NCBI GenBank assembly: GCA_963402885.1
Contig: OY727098.1
Span: 25,024,417 to 25,088,416 of the forward strand
DNA: 64,000 bases
Origin: Antedon bifida
Lineage: Eukaryota > Echinodermata > Crinoidea > Comatulida > Antedonidae
Reading direction: 5' to 3'
In this document: piece by piece, positions 22,142 through 34,941 of the stretch
Layout: each line of letters begins with the position of its first letter
Position numbering within the stretch: position 1 is the first letter of the stretch
The notes under the pieces: generated by a model
Databases searched by the model: none
Told to the model about the DNA's origin: nothing
The model's input: the letters and a program-made list of their open reading frames with translations, nothing else
Made by a program: the position numbers and the translations under genes

Positions 22142-25100
22142 ACAACATTGTTTGTTCACTTTTTTGCCCTGTTTCACTTTCTCTTTTTTCAAAAGAGCCC
22201 CAATAAAATAACAATAATTGTACTTACCTTATTATAATTTTGATGTGTTCATGCTGTTGAAACTAATAAAGTTCAGGAACAAATGAAAGAGAAACATAAA
22301 AGGCTAAAAACTTTCTTTTACGTTTTGACATAATTATTCTTGAACTTTTTACATTTTAGCACGAAAATAGATTTCCTCATTAGCAAGATTATATATCATT
22401 TTGTGTTCCTAAATTTCTATTGTATTATGTTGGAATATGATTGTTTTAAGGACACTTTTGTTACAATGAAATAGACATAATACAGCACCCATTAAAAATT
22501 ATACATTCTAGTACAAATTAAAAATGATTAAAACAATAATTTTGATAGTATAATGAATTTCCTCCTGTTTAAATTTTACTTAATATACAAAAATTGTAAT
22601 TCTTTGACTGTCTGTACAAATTTCACCAAAACACATACATTCCTAAAAAAAATCAAATGTAAACATATTTTAAGCATTCGTTTCAAGGAAATTTGATGTT
22701 TATATCTACAAAACAATATTTTAAACAATATTTTTGTAGACATTTGATTACAATTTATTTTGAAATGTCATGAATTATTATAAATTAAAGAACAGACAAT
22801 TAAATTCATTTGTTAAGTTTACCGTAGTGTGTTTTACGCTGAACAAAGAGCAATCATTTAATACATCTGTGGTTTTCTATATTTCAATTTCTGTTCTCCA
22901 TTGATAAAAAATATTAATGTCAATCTTTGAAGACAGTTGAACAGAATTAATAATTTCATTACAACTTTGCAGTCTGCAGTCATCATCTAATAACTCGATA
23001 AATTTTCATCATGACTTCATGCAATTTTTTCCAAAATCATAGTCATAGTTTTTTTCTATTTTTATGTCATGTTCATTGTTCAAAAACTTATTTTCTACTT
23101 ATTTTTTACAGATTGGAAAAATTATTTTATTTATTGATGTGGTTCTGTCCAAACTGTTAATCACTATGCAATGATGGTTTGAGTGTTACTCTCCTAAATA
23201 AAAATTGATATAAATATGATGTTCAATATAACTGTAGTACATCTACTATAACTTTCAAAATAAGAAAAGTTATAGCTTAAAATCTTGGTTTACTGTAAGT
23301 CCTGCCTGATTCAAGAATGTCCTTATTCTCATCCAAAACAAAGATTCCAAAAGATATAGTATAAATAAATTAAACAAAGTTAATTCTGGAAAATATAGTC
23401 TGCCTCTTCAGGAATTAATTTCCAAGTCATCTTTCAATAAACTTTTATTTTGCTGGCGGCAGTTTTGCGATTGTGGCAAGGAAATTGGCATTAGATATGT
23501 TGGTCTGTGATTACTTCATGCCTCTACTTATCAAAAACAACCTGAGGGAGAGTTGAGTGGAGGAACTTAATATGACCTTTGACATTTTGGTCATGTTTTC
23601 CCTAAATATGATCCAGTAAATCCTGTATGTAATCTTAAGATTGAGCTCATTTTCAGACATCAGTAATAAGGTTGGATGACAGTGTAGTCTTCTCTGCTGT
23701 CACAGATTGTTATGTCTTACTTTCGATCGATAACATATCATAGGTTAAAACCCCACCTAGTGGCTGTATGTTGATGGTACCTTCTATCCAGTTTCCACAA
23801 TCAATGCAATGTGACAAAATAGAATGTTGCCTCTAAGTTCAGATGATCATTGTTTCTGGTGTTTTTTCCGGAGAATGTTGTAAAACTACGTTTATGTTTA
23901 TCAAACATGGTTTATCAACTTGCTTAAAAAAGTCAGTTTTTAAATATGTGTAATTTCTTTTTCTTCAATCTTAGATGACAAAGTCATGAGATGAAAATAA
24001 CTAGTTAATAAATGATGAAGTTTTTCTCTTGAGCATTTCTTCAAATAAAAAATATTGATAAAATGCCAGCCCTGGTCTTTAGGTTACTCTAGCACAGTAC
24101 TAGAGCAGTTTATGAATGCTTTATCATTTGTTTCATCATCATCTACAGTGATAATCATCTACTTGGAAATATTGAAGAACATTTTTAGTGATTCCATCTT
24201 CTTCTACATTTTGCATTTTCTTCATACAGAAACTCTCTCCAACTTGATTATAATTTGCTTCCTAAATCATAATCACTGCGACAAGACTTGATCTGTTTCT
24301 CAAATTATGGTTAATGCCGTCTGCCGTGACAAACTTGGCACTCTGCCTCTACAATGAGTGTGTAGAAATTTACAAACAGCAGTTTAATTTTTGATTAGAA
24401 AAATGCTTATACATCAGTTTTAGTAGAATTTTATATTTTAAAGGATTCTTGGAAAAGAAAAGAATAAATAATTTTGTTAAAAAAATAAACTTGGGAAATG
24501 GAAGTATTGGCAAAACACACAACTAGAGAGTTTTTGCAAGTTAACCATCCTTCTGTCTGTTTTAGTCCAGTAGGTTATGTAGTGTTTTACAGTACCTAAA
24601 ACTGTAGTCTGTCAAAATATAAGTATTAAGTTTGATGTTATGGTCTTGGTTATATACTGTGTGCAATATAATATTGCTATGTTTTTACTTGCAATCTCAA
24701 TCCAAACTCACCTTATTATTCATCAACATTTCTTAAATGATTAAAATTTGTTTGGATCTGAACTATCCTGAATACTAAAAAAAAAAGTAAGGCACTCCTC
24801 ATATTGATTTATTATTGTCATATTGATGTGAAACAAAATATTAATCTTCTTTTGTCTTTTATATGGTTTCATTAAAATGTATGAAGTATAGTCATGTGGC
24901 CAACTGACATTTTAGTATGTACCCTTTTTTCTTTAAAGTATTTTGATTTCAGAATTTCATTAGATCACATGTACTTCTTATGTTTCATTAATATTTATGA
25001 AGTGTTAGTCAGGCACACTTGCATTTTATTATGTGCCATTGATATATGATTGAGTATAAGCAATGGTTGAAAAGTTATGTCGTTTCTAACTTTATAGACC

Positions 25101-25284
25101 ACATGTTTATACTTCTTGTTTTGTCATGTATATTCATAAAAGGCTAATAAAACATCCAATCGAATATAGTTATTCAGTTTACATACAAATTGAGATATAA
25201 AGTAGTTTCTCAGAATTAAACTTTTTTTTTTATATTTAATTCTATCTACTTTCACTTTTGGCAAGTTCAGTTAATATTTCACAG
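22142..25284. other. Gene-free stretch
   Basis: About 3.1 kb of AT-rich DNA. I see no gene and no structured repeat. Short open frames such as 24055-24291 have the composition of chance translations. Confidence 0.5.
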
Positions 25285-25601
25285 TGTGGCAGGTGTCATG
25301 ATCCGTGGCCTGGTCAAAATCATTCGTTTGAGATTCATGTGCCAATAACCCAGATCTACACAAATGTTTGTCCTGGACCCAACTTCCGAATATCCTGTTA
25401 GTAGAACTAATTACTCCGCCTGGCTACAAGCATTTATTCTGTTACAACACAGGAACTTGCTCTTCCATGGCTTGTCTCCTATGGAATACAACCTGCATTC
25501 CTTCACAAACTAAAAGCAATCTTAATTTACGATTCGTTAAAGAGAAATATTATCTTCCTAACTTCAGGAAACGTCTAGAAAAGATAATCTGGAAAAGTTA
25601 G
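25285..25601 (+). pseudogene. Cys-rich coding-like remnant or exon, unidentified
   Basis: After a possible acceptor (ATATTTCACAG, ending 25284) one frame encodes a Cys/Pro-rich peptide starting CGRCHDPWPG and running to a TAG at 25399-25401. From 25402, after a second acceptor-like TCCTGTTAG, another frame encodes 65 residues with four spaced Cys, an NTT glycosylation motif and a basic end, stopping at 25599-25601. The composition (Cys, Pro, Trp, Asn-X-Thr) looks extracellular. The four-Cys segment faintly recalls the membrane-proximal part of integrin alpha chains, but I would not assign it. The frame change suggests a broken remnant, or only the second half as an exon. Chance is not excluded. 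Confidence 0.25.
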
Positions 25602-26961
25602 AAGTTTATTATTTTCAGACAACTCTGCCTCAACCGAAGTAAAGTAATAACTTGTAGGTAGTGCGAATTCCCTGGTTTAATGTTTAAAGTTCAGATTGAT
25701 ACAAATGTGACCGCAGACAAGAAAATGAACATTACTCATACTGACCGTAATTTATTACAATATTAGATTTCTTGTAGATGATTACATGTAGACACTCAGT
25801 CAATATGTTGCTACTTGTCAGATTCTATTCAAACAAGATGAAGACTATGTATTATCAGGTAAGATTCATTTTATACTGAAGATGCTTGCATTTTTGTTGA
25901 CAAAGCTAATATTAAATGGTTTAGAGGAATGTGCAAATCTGTTTGCATTTATTTATGCAAGTAGTACAGTACATACTACAGGAGAATCAATAATGTATAG
26001 TACCCCACTGTGTCAAAGTAGTTTAGTGTAAATACGTAGTACCCAGTTTTAAAACGTGTGGTGTGATTGATACAATTACTGTACACGTTTGTTACTGTTA
26101 GTAACACAGCCATGCTGAAATAATCTTTATTAGAAGCATGTAAAAAAGGATTAAAAATATTGATACTGTATAGAACATCACAGAATGATGGTCACTCAAA
26201 AGGAGATGTGCACTGATCGTCCAAAACCGGACATCCTGATGTCTGGTTCTAGGAAGTCCAAAGTTGCTTTGTTATGTGAACTTCAAAAGCACCTCATTTC
26301 CTACCCCATTGCTCCATAAAGAATTAAAAATACAAATTGGTCATCTTTCACCAACTACACCACCCTACAAAACTGCTGTTGCATACTATACAATACTGTA
26401 TTGTAGCTATACAAGGTGCTGAACTATTCAAAAATCATTTGTCTGATAAAATTATATTACAGTTTTGTGTCTTTTGTTTATAGTGCTATTAAATATTTCC
26501 TCTGTGATTCAAAGTTAACAGCCCTTTATTCAACTACATGTGACTGTTGCTCATTTGTTAAATTCCACTTTATTCTTAGCCTATCATTTCTTATTATCTA
26601 GACAATGTATGGTTTCGCATGGCTTGAATTTTTCTCCAGATATTTAAAGTTGAAAATTTAAAAAATATTTTCTAACTCATGTTTCTGAAAGATTCTTAAC
26701 CATACATAACACATTTATCAATTGAAAATTCTGTCACCGTGGCCATACATGGAACATAATTAGACTATTAGCCAAAAACATAAAATCATATTGAAATGTT
26801 AAACCTCTGTCACCATATATGGAACATACACTATTTATATCTACAGTATTATCTAATCATCAAAATCATGTCATGGAACTTCTATGAAATGCCTGGCATA
26901 CTCCATCAAACTTGTAACCATACATGAAACATACAGTATTGTGGAATATGTCTTCAATTTA

Positions 26962-27079
26962 AGCTATCAAACTAGTTTTACAAAAAAAGTGTGATATGGT
27001 ATTGATATGATGTCATCGTGTCGATATATGAGCACAGCACATTTTTTGTGACATAAAGTTTGATAGTGTAGACAGAGCT
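26962..27079 (-). mobile_element. Harbinger-like MITE M1, copy 5 (left TIR deleted internally)
   Basis: Right arm GATAGTGTAGACAGAGCT is intact. The left end reads AGC then TATCAAAC, so about 11 bp of the TIR are missing. TTA still flanks both ends (26959-26961 and 27080-27082), showing an internal deletion after insertion rather than a truncated insertion. Confidence 0.8.
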
Positions 27080-27565
27080 TTAGTTTACTCCCTAAAATGT
27101 GTCTACTATGCATTTCACTCCCCTCTGAATCTTGAGTAAAATACATGCAGAACGTTTTTTCTATATTATTTGTCCATTCATGTAAGTCCTTAAGATTTTG
27201 ACTACTTTATGTCCGTGTGTAATCATGACAGAGCATCCTGTATGTGACAAGTACCCATAAATCTGTATGTGCTGAATATTGGCCTTGATATACTAATTAG
27301 CATAAAAATTGTTAATTACCAATTATGCTGATGACAAAAGCTTTTGTTATGTGATTAATGATTACAGTACATTTTTTGATTGTCATGGCTTAAAATAATT
27401 TAAAACAATGCAATAATATTGCTGACTAAATCAACATAGCTTTTGCAACCTCACACAATTTGTTGTAGTCACAGAAGCTATCATGGCACCTATTTAGTTA
27501 TGAGCATGTGTAGATACTATTTCATAGTTTTTCCTGAGTGAAGTTTGTGTATCATGTTAGGTTAG

Positions 27566-27607
27566 ACCATGGAGTAAACTTTACTCCATGGTTAGACTAT
27601 AGTCTAA
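27566..27607. repeat. Two adjoining perfect palindromes
   Basis: 27566-27592 is a 27-bp palindrome (13-bp arms ACCATGGAGTAAA around one base). It shares its last T with a 16-bp palindrome TTAGACTATAGTCTAA (27592-27607). No target duplication is obvious. Confidence 0.85.
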
Positions 27608-28189
27608 GTTTTTTACATCTTGCAATTCGACATTAACTATGAACTATACTATTAACTAAATTATAATTTGGATTTTTGTTAGGTAATACAATTTCTCGTT
27701 ATTATCCATAATTTTATTATTATATATGCAGTAATTCAATCAATCAAGGTCTGTCAAACTAGAACAGCCAAATTAGATTTTTCTACATATTTTTCAATTT
27801 ATAAATGGCTGGCACATTTCCCAATTTACAAATTTAAAATATATTGTAATTTGAATGCAGAATAATTGCTTAACAATTTGTTCCATCCTCATAATTATGC
27901 TTAAAAAAAAAGAAGTTTACTCAGTTTGTATGAATTTTATTTCGTTTAATCAAGATGTATTTATGCTTTAAATGTAAATTATTTGGAAATAATCTAATTC
28001 TGTTATTTCCCTGAATCAAAAATTCTAGGAAACAAGTTTATTTGATGTATAAATAAATTGAAAATTTGTATTGATAAGTCGAGAGTAATTTACTGTGTTT
28101 TGTAAAAGCAGTTATTAGTAACCTTTGAATAATGGCTTTAGAAATTTAGAAAAAATGGGGTAAAAACAAATACAAGAATCCATATTAAA

Positions 28190-28375
28190 GAGACACATTG
28201 AGGACCTAATAAACTGTCCTCATAGCTGGGGTGCCCTCTGAATAGTTATTAAATGGAGTTAAAACATATATCTTTCCTTCATTTAGGATGAAATGTCCTA
28301 TTAATAGAGGTGGCCCTGAATAAGGGTCCCCTGAATACGGGTGTCTCAAAGGAAAGGTTCTACTGTATAATATCA
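28190..28375 (+). repeat. Interspersed repeat with CCTGAATA-type units
   Basis: Contains repeated words GAGGTGGCCCTGAATAAGGG, CCCCTGAATACGGG and AAAGGTTCTACTGTATA. This resembles a class of dispersed repeats seen in marine invertebrates. Similar words recur at 47800-47820. Confidence 0.4.
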
Positions 28376-28619
28376 ATATTCACATTGAAAACTTGACAAA
28401 ATGTTGTATAATCATACAACCATTGGCAGTTGGTCCGTGGAGATTAGTAACACTTGCTTTTTCACACTTATAATCGGACCTTTCAACCTCACGTTGTCCA
28501 AACCATTCCCATGATAATGTTTCGATGTACTGTAACATTCAACATATAGCTGGTGAATATTTATTGACACAGACAAAAGTTTGAGAATTACCAACTGTGC
28601 GAAAATCCCTGTAAACTTT

Positions 28620-29090
28620 AATTGACTGCTAATTGTGGCAAACAGGTGACGTTAGTTCACGGCCTTGACGGCTTTCATACGCGGTAAAGAAAACGCTATA
28701 ACGTTCGCTGCAACATTGAACATATGAACAGAGATGAAATCCAAGATTATGGACCAGATTTTCTTGGGTTTGTCAGCAATTTGGATTGAAAATTGGACAT
28801 GATTATGCAAACTATTACTTGACACTTCTCGCCGGAACAGGAAATGAACGACACCGCAGTCAATTAGCCGCAAAACACCTTCACCGAACAATCACTTTTG
28901 TTCGACAACGTTTTTCGTGTCACTAGTAATCAATGACATGCGTATGCTAGCCTGTATAGTTGACTCACTGCCATTATTTGTTACCTGACCCTAAATCTTT
29001 TTGACGTGGGGCATGAGGGAGACGGCTGGACCATCTGTAATTGTTATCCCTTGGCGGATATTTCAAATCAGATAATGTGGCTGCATATGA
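28620..29090. other. Higher-complexity island, possible regulatory DNA
   Basis: About 470 bp of higher GC with CG-containing words. A minus-strand frame is open for about 79 codons (28891 to 28652), but the product is not recognisable. No repeats. Candidate conserved element or untranslated exon. Confidence 0.3.
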
Positions 29091-29374
29091 AATTGATACT
29101 TCTTATTCGTAAGGATGATGGCTAATATGTCTTATTTGTCTTGATATGGCTGGTCAGTTTATATTTACACATATAATGCATCCATCAAAATTCAACTTCA
29201 CAACTGTATGCAAAATGCAATCGATGGTTTTATTATATTGTATATAAGTAATATTTTTTTAATGTTATGAAATCAAATCAAACACATTTTAAGTATTCAA
29301 GTATTACCAATACTATACATGTTTGTTGTATTAATACATCATGTTATGATATAGAGACAACAAACATTAAATGT

Positions 29375-29960
29375 TGTTGCAGCTATGAAGGCCTTATAAA
29401 CTGTACCTGCAACAGCAAAGTAGTAATCTATAAAGGTGGTGATAGCTTTAGTTGCAATGGCAGAAATTGAAAAAGGTGACACTAACCTAAGTTGCAGTGA
29501 TATGGTAACAGACTTGAATCAATGAAGGTGACAATATCTTAGTTGCAACGGCACAGTTAACAGTTTTGAATCTATGAATGTGATAATAACCTAAGTTGCA
29601 GTGACACTGTAACAGACTTGAATCAATGAAGGTGACAATATCTTAGTTGCAACGGCACAGTTAACAGTTTTGAATCTATGAAGGCGATAATAACCTAAGT
29701 TGCAGTGACACTGTAACAGACTTGAATCAATGAAGGTTACAATATCTTAGTTGCAATGGCACAGTTAACAGTTTTGAATCTATGAAGGTGATAATAACCT
29801 AAGTTGCAGTGACACGGTAACAGAACCTGAAGTTGATAATATCTTAGTTGCAATGTTAACAGTTTTGATTTTATGAAGGCATTCCTAACTACGTGTTGGC
29901 AGAGTAGACGTTATGAATCCATGAAGGTGATAATAACCTAACTTTCAGCATCAGGTCGAC
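29375..29960 (+). repeat. Tandem array, 52-bp monomers arranged as 104-bp dimers
   Basis: The word AACCTAAGTTGCAGTGA starts at 29484, 29588, 29692 and 29796, exactly 104 bp apart. Within each unit two related 52-bp halves alternate, one with CTAAGTTGCAGTGAC and one with CTTAGTTGCAACGGC. Edge monomers are degenerate. The alternation shows that the dimer, not the monomer, was amplified. Confidence 0.9.
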
Positions 29961-30399
29961 AGTTTGTACATTAACCAATGTGCTTGATTACTAGTGACAA
30001 GTTAGGTTACCTTTAACACATTGTAGGCCAGGATTTTATTAATCACACGCAGCTATATTGTCCCTTGGCACAGACTACAGTGACAACAGTAAAAATGAGG
30101 ATAATGACAGTACGCTGTATAAATTAGATCATGTTTGTTGTATCCTAGGCCTCAACATCAAACACTAGTTGGCCTCTTTATAGTGTTTGTGCTTAATCAG
30201 CTTATTAATGTTTTTTATAAGCCTGATCATGTGGTCATACTGAAGTTTGATTGATTATATTTTCACTTGTTGAAAATAAGTGATAAAAATCATTTGTATA
30301 TATAATTCTGCCCACCTACAATTCCAAATTAGTCTGTTAAAACTTTGTGTGCAATTTTCTTTTTATCGATACAGATAATGATCCAAATAAACTGGAAAT

Positions 30400-30600
30400 T
30401 GCATCGATGTCTGTCAGCACCTTACATGCAATAGTTTCACTATATCAAACAATGCAAGAACAATTTAAGAAACTTTTAAAAACTCACCTCTTTGACAAAC
30501 ACTTCCATTTTCAATATTCAAAAATAGATTCCAGTCATTTTTTTAATCTATTTTTCTGTTTTATTGAAAAATTAGCTTCAAACTGAAACGCGAAGTGGCT
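30400..30600 (+). repeat. Possible relic of non-LTR reverse transcriptase C-terminus
   Basis: The frame through 30440-30520 contains FKKLLKTHLFDKHF, a motif common at the C-terminal end of CR1/L2-type and related reverse transcriptases. It is followed by AAACGCGAAGTGGCTTTATG, resembling such elements' 3' ends. No catalytic motifs remain, so this is a decayed fragment at best. Confidence 0.3.
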
Positions 30601-31157
30601 TTATGTTGTTTACAAAATAATTATATCATTTTTATGTTACTCTGTGAATTTTACTCACATAGAGGAAAGCATTTGGTACAGTATTATACAAACTATAATA
30701 ATGCCATTCAGAAGCTAGAATGGTGTACAACAGATACAAACAGATACAGCTACGTCGCCCATAGAGGTATAAAATCCCCCTCACCCGCCAATACAAGTAG
30801 CCTATTAATATATTCCTCTTTTGTCGTGTCTTACCTCCTAAATTTGAAAGAGCAACAAGCTCATCCTAGGCTGAAAATCTTTGTTGTTGATAGTTGTTCC
30901 ATAGCCGAATAAACTGCTTAAATCTCCCTCAGTGACAACCATCAGGTTAATCAACATCATGGCTTCATTCATGCTGCCAATTATCATTCTAATTTTCTGC
31001 AGTTGCAACTTGTAGTCCTGAGTCAACTGATTATAAATTTAGAATCACGTGTAGAACATATTTTTTTAAATGTCATGATGTACACAGTTTTTTCTGTTCT
31101 ATTTTTATTTACTCAATGATATTCCTACAGTGAGGAATGACTATATTGTATTGTCCC

Positions 31158-31870
31158 CATTTGTGACCATGTTTCATCCATGTGACCATGTTTCCTCCAT
31201 GCTGTTACCATGTTTCCTCCATTTTGTGACCATATTTCCTCAATGTTGTGACCATGTTTCCTCCAAGTTGTGACTATGTTTCCTCCAGGCTGTGACCATG
31301 TTTCCTCCATTTTTTGACCATGTTTCCTACAAGTTGTGCCCATGTTTCCTCCATGTTATGATCATGTTTCCTCCATCTTGTGACCATGTTTCATCCATGT
31401 TGTGACCATGTATCCTTCATGTTGTGACCATATTTCCTCTATGTTGTGACCATGTTTCCTCCAAGTTTTGACCATGTTTCCTCAATGTTGTGACCATGTT
31501 TCCTCCAAGTTGTGACTATGTTTCTTCCATGTTGTGACCATGTTTCCTCCATGTTGTGACCATGTTTTCTCCATGCTTCCTCCATTTTGTGACCATGTTT
31601 CCTCCAAGTTGTGACTATGTTTCCTTCATGTTGTGACCATGTTTCTTCCATGTTGTGACCATGTTTCCTCCATGTTGTAACCATGTTTCCTCTATTTTGT
31701 GACCATGTTTTCTCAATGTTGTTACCATGTTTCCTCTATCTTGTGACCATGTTTCCTCCATGTTGTGACCGTGTTTCTTCCATGTTTCCTCCATGTTGTG
31801 ACCATGTTTTCTCAATGTTTGTGACCATGTTTTCTCAATGTTTGTGACCATGTCTCCTCCATGTTGTCAC
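31158..31870. repeat. 22-bp minisatellite, about 32 copies
   Basis: The unit consists of two related 11-bp halves, CATGTTTCCTC and CATGTTGTGAC, so an 11-bp ancestor is likely. Units vary by single bases and an occasional half unit. Because 22 is not a multiple of three, every minus-strand frame repeats a 22-residue unit (MEETWSQ, NMVTTWRKHGH type). That explains the long minus-strand open frames here; they are not a gene. Confidence 0.95.
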
Positions 31871-33184
31871 TGTATTTTCATTCACTACCTTAACAGTAAC
31901 TTTTGTATTGTCATTTTTTGTATGTATTGAAATATAGAATTGAAGTTTTGTAGTCTCATTCAGGGAGTAACTGACCTAATTAAAAATTGTAGGATTTTTA
32001 TATTTATAACAAAATATCTATTTTTAAATTAATCTATGGACTCTTAACTCTGTGGGATCTGTTTCTGCTGCGAGCAAGTAACTGTGTGACCAGTAGTCAA
32101 CTACCGTAGCATCTTTAAACATTTTAGCTGAGCGCACGCTTATTGTTTTTTGTTGACGAGAGCCAACTGATTTGGCTGTGTTTTTTAGAGCACAAAGCAA
32201 ATGTCAGTGTATGAATTTTATATCAAAGTTATATCTAAATATCTATGGGGCGGTTTTCAAATGTACAGTAGTTTCAAACCTTCACATCAGAATATCTGTA
32301 ATTTTGATACTCCATGTATGTGGATGCATAGAAAAAAATATATGTATATTACAAACAATCAAACCAACTTTCGCTTGTAATATGTATTCTTTGAATGGAT
32401 CTCTTCAAACTTGTGTTCTTAATACATCATAGAGGACAGATGTAAACCAGTAGTGCCTAGCGCCCCTCACTAAAGGTTGGACATTGCTATCAAATTACAA
32501 CTTAACCATAGAAGTGATGATGTCAGTTATAGGAATCAGATTGTCAAGAAAGGTTATGGAAAGGTATTACCCCATCTCTGTAAGTGAAATGCTAGCGTCC
32601 TCTCACTACACATAAATTACTCTCAGGTTTTTTCATGAATAGACATTTTATGAATGTCATTGCCCTTCAACATTATCTCTCTATTTTATTCATTACGCCT
32701 ATGTGATCATCGACCTATAACCATCACTTTAATAGGCTATCATTACTCACATCACCCTTAGAAGGACAACAATAATTTGTGAGTACATGTCATAACTGTG
32801 AAAACAATATTCACATCATTCATCATGAGTTTGATAAAAAAAAAAAAAAACTTTAAAAATATAAGAAAAATCATCGATTTTCAAAATAACAAGAAATAAA
32901 TATTTGTATGTTTTTTTCTTTAATCTAATACCAGGTTCACATGTACAAAAATCTTAAGATACTGTATGTAATTGTAATGTAAGATATTGTAACAAATAAT
33001 GTTTACCTTGGTATGAATAAGTTTAAAACATTTCCATGTTGCCTTTCTTTCTTTCTTTCTTTTATTCAATTTTTCACACTTCAAAAATAATACAAGTTAT
33101 GTGAAACATTAAGGTAATCTTGATCTGAGTAACACAGTGGTTTAACTGCGCGTATCTTTATAAAGAGGTTTTTACACTGTGTAA
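31871..33184. other. Gene-free stretch
   Basis: AT-rich, with a slightly more complex patch at 32030-32160 and a (TTTC)n run near 33045-33062. I see no gene. Confidence 0.5.
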
Positions 33185-33472
33185 AGCTCTGTCTTCAAAC
33201 TTGATGTGACAAAAAAATGTCATGTGCCCATATATTCAATTCAATTCAAGAAACATTTATTGACCAAAAATATTATATCATAACAATGGTTGGCATATAA
33301 TATATATAGTCGAGAGACTACAAAAGGCACGATGGGCCTGTCGCTGTAGTCCCTCTTTACATTATACAAATTATAACAATACAACACTTAATCGTAATTA
33401 GCCGTCATCACTACCATATTTGGGCACATCACACTTTTTTGTCAAACTAGTTTGATAATTGTAGACAGAGCT
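33185..33472 (+). mobile_element. Harbinger-like MITE M1, copy 6, split by a nested insertion
   Basis: Left arm AGCTCTGTCT preceded by TAA, right arm TTGTAGACAGAGCT. The element is interrupted at about 33235-33405 by unrelated sequence; the family consensus resumes with CATCACTACCATATTTGGGC. The right flank is TGA rather than TAA. Confidence 0.8.
33235..33405 (-). mobile_element. Non-LTR tail nested in MITE copy 6
   Basis: About 170 bp beginning ATTCAATTCAATTCAAG on the + strand, i.e. a TTGAATTGAATTGAAT tail on the minus strand, followed by GC-richer body sequence. The tail matches the type at 5419-5438. It must have inserted after the MITE. Confidence 0.6.
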
Positions 33473-34154
33473 TGACAATATATTAAACCATCACAAACTG
33501 AAGTAAAAGCATTGTAACTTAGCAAGATTATTCCATGAGATCGAAGTAGAACATTGTTACGTTTGTGTCGTTTGTGTCAAGGATTGATCCAGGAGATTGC
33601 ACTTGGAGTGAGCGTTCCCATTCCCATTTTGACAGCTAATTGAAATTAAAATCTACTATGGTATTTTTTTTATATATATAAAATACTATAATTTTGAAAT
33701 CTTATTAATATTTATGTTAGCGCTGCCCTGTGTTTACATCTGAATCAAAATTGTTTGATAAATAAAGTTTCAGTTTTTCACTTAAGCACTATCTTGACTT
33801 AAGTAAAAAAAATGATAAATACCAGGTAATTTTTATCTTTACTGTAATCAAGCAAACTCTACCAATTTATTTATAAAAAAGATATGTTTTATTTACATAG
33901 GAAATGATTTTATATTATTCATAGAAAATACTAATCTAAATATAAAGAAAATACAGGAAACGTCTGATTTCAGGAAAAGGGTGGAACCACTACAATCTTG
34001 TTATAAATGGAAATGAGGAATAAACAAATTGTTAGTTGAATAATCATGACATTTAAAAAAATCATGTACATAAAATGTTGTGTAAATCTTAAACCTAAGG
34101 ATGTTAGGGACCATGACAACATTGTCCTACTGCAGATACCTAAACTAAATTTTA

Positions 34155-34244
34155 AAAAAAAACTCTTTAAGTAGTGAAGAAGTGGTTAGGAACTTCCAGA
34201 AAGTCTGGTTTGGTTTTTTCCACTAGTCCAGTTTCTGGAGAAAG
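34155..34244 (+). repeat. Dispersed direct repeat, copy 1
   Basis: A 90-bp segment containing GAAGTGGTTAGGAACTT and GTCTGGTTTGGTTTTTTCCA, repeated about 500 bp downstream at 34653-34743 with few differences. Confidence 0.8.
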
Positions 34245-34652
34245 ATTTCAGTTTACGCAATTATTCAGCAAACATTTTTGGGCAATATACACACTATTGC
34301 AATGACCGCCTCAAACTTCTATATTGAAAAACATTTCTAAAATCATACGTTATATAGGATTAAAACAATGTAGTTACTGCAGTAATTGCAGTATAATAGT
34401 TTCTGACATGATCACTTTAGTTTGAATAATAAATTGAAAAATTGTATATACACATTACCAGAACCATACTTAAATTTAATTGATTTACAATTGCGTTTAC
34501 TGTGATGTGATCTTGTGTCATGAAGAACGATAAAATCAGAATGTAATCATGAATAATATAGCAATGGCATTAGTGGCAGTAAATAATTTATAATAATTAA
34601 AGGAATATGGCTCAAACTCTTGCAAAATCAGACGGCCTGGAGCTATAACTAC

Positions 34653-34743
34653 TAAAAACCTCTTTAAATAGTAGAGAAGTGGTTAGGAACTTATAGAAAG
34701 TCTGGTTTGGTTTTTTCCACGCTAGTCCAGTTTCTAGAGAAAG
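34653..34743 (+). repeat. Dispersed direct repeat, copy 2
   Basis: Partner of 34155-34244, with the same words in order. The 500 bp between them is AT-rich and shows no gene. Confidence 0.8.
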
Positions 34744-34941
34744 ACAACAAACAGACCATTTCTTGATGATATTAAAAAGAATATGGAAAATGCAAATTAT
34801 AAGTTATTAATTATTTAAATTGTTACTTGATCCAGAGTTAACCATAGATCCCATCTATTGTAAATCTTGTTTACAATTTTCTCCTTGATGTAGAATATTA
34901 AACTTTATCAATTGAGATAAATTACATATTTAAATTTCTAA

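Noticed and set aside
31125-31851. Three overlapping minus-strand open frames with HGHNMEETWSQ-type repeats
   Set aside because: They are translations of the 22-bp minisatellite in different frames, not a gene.
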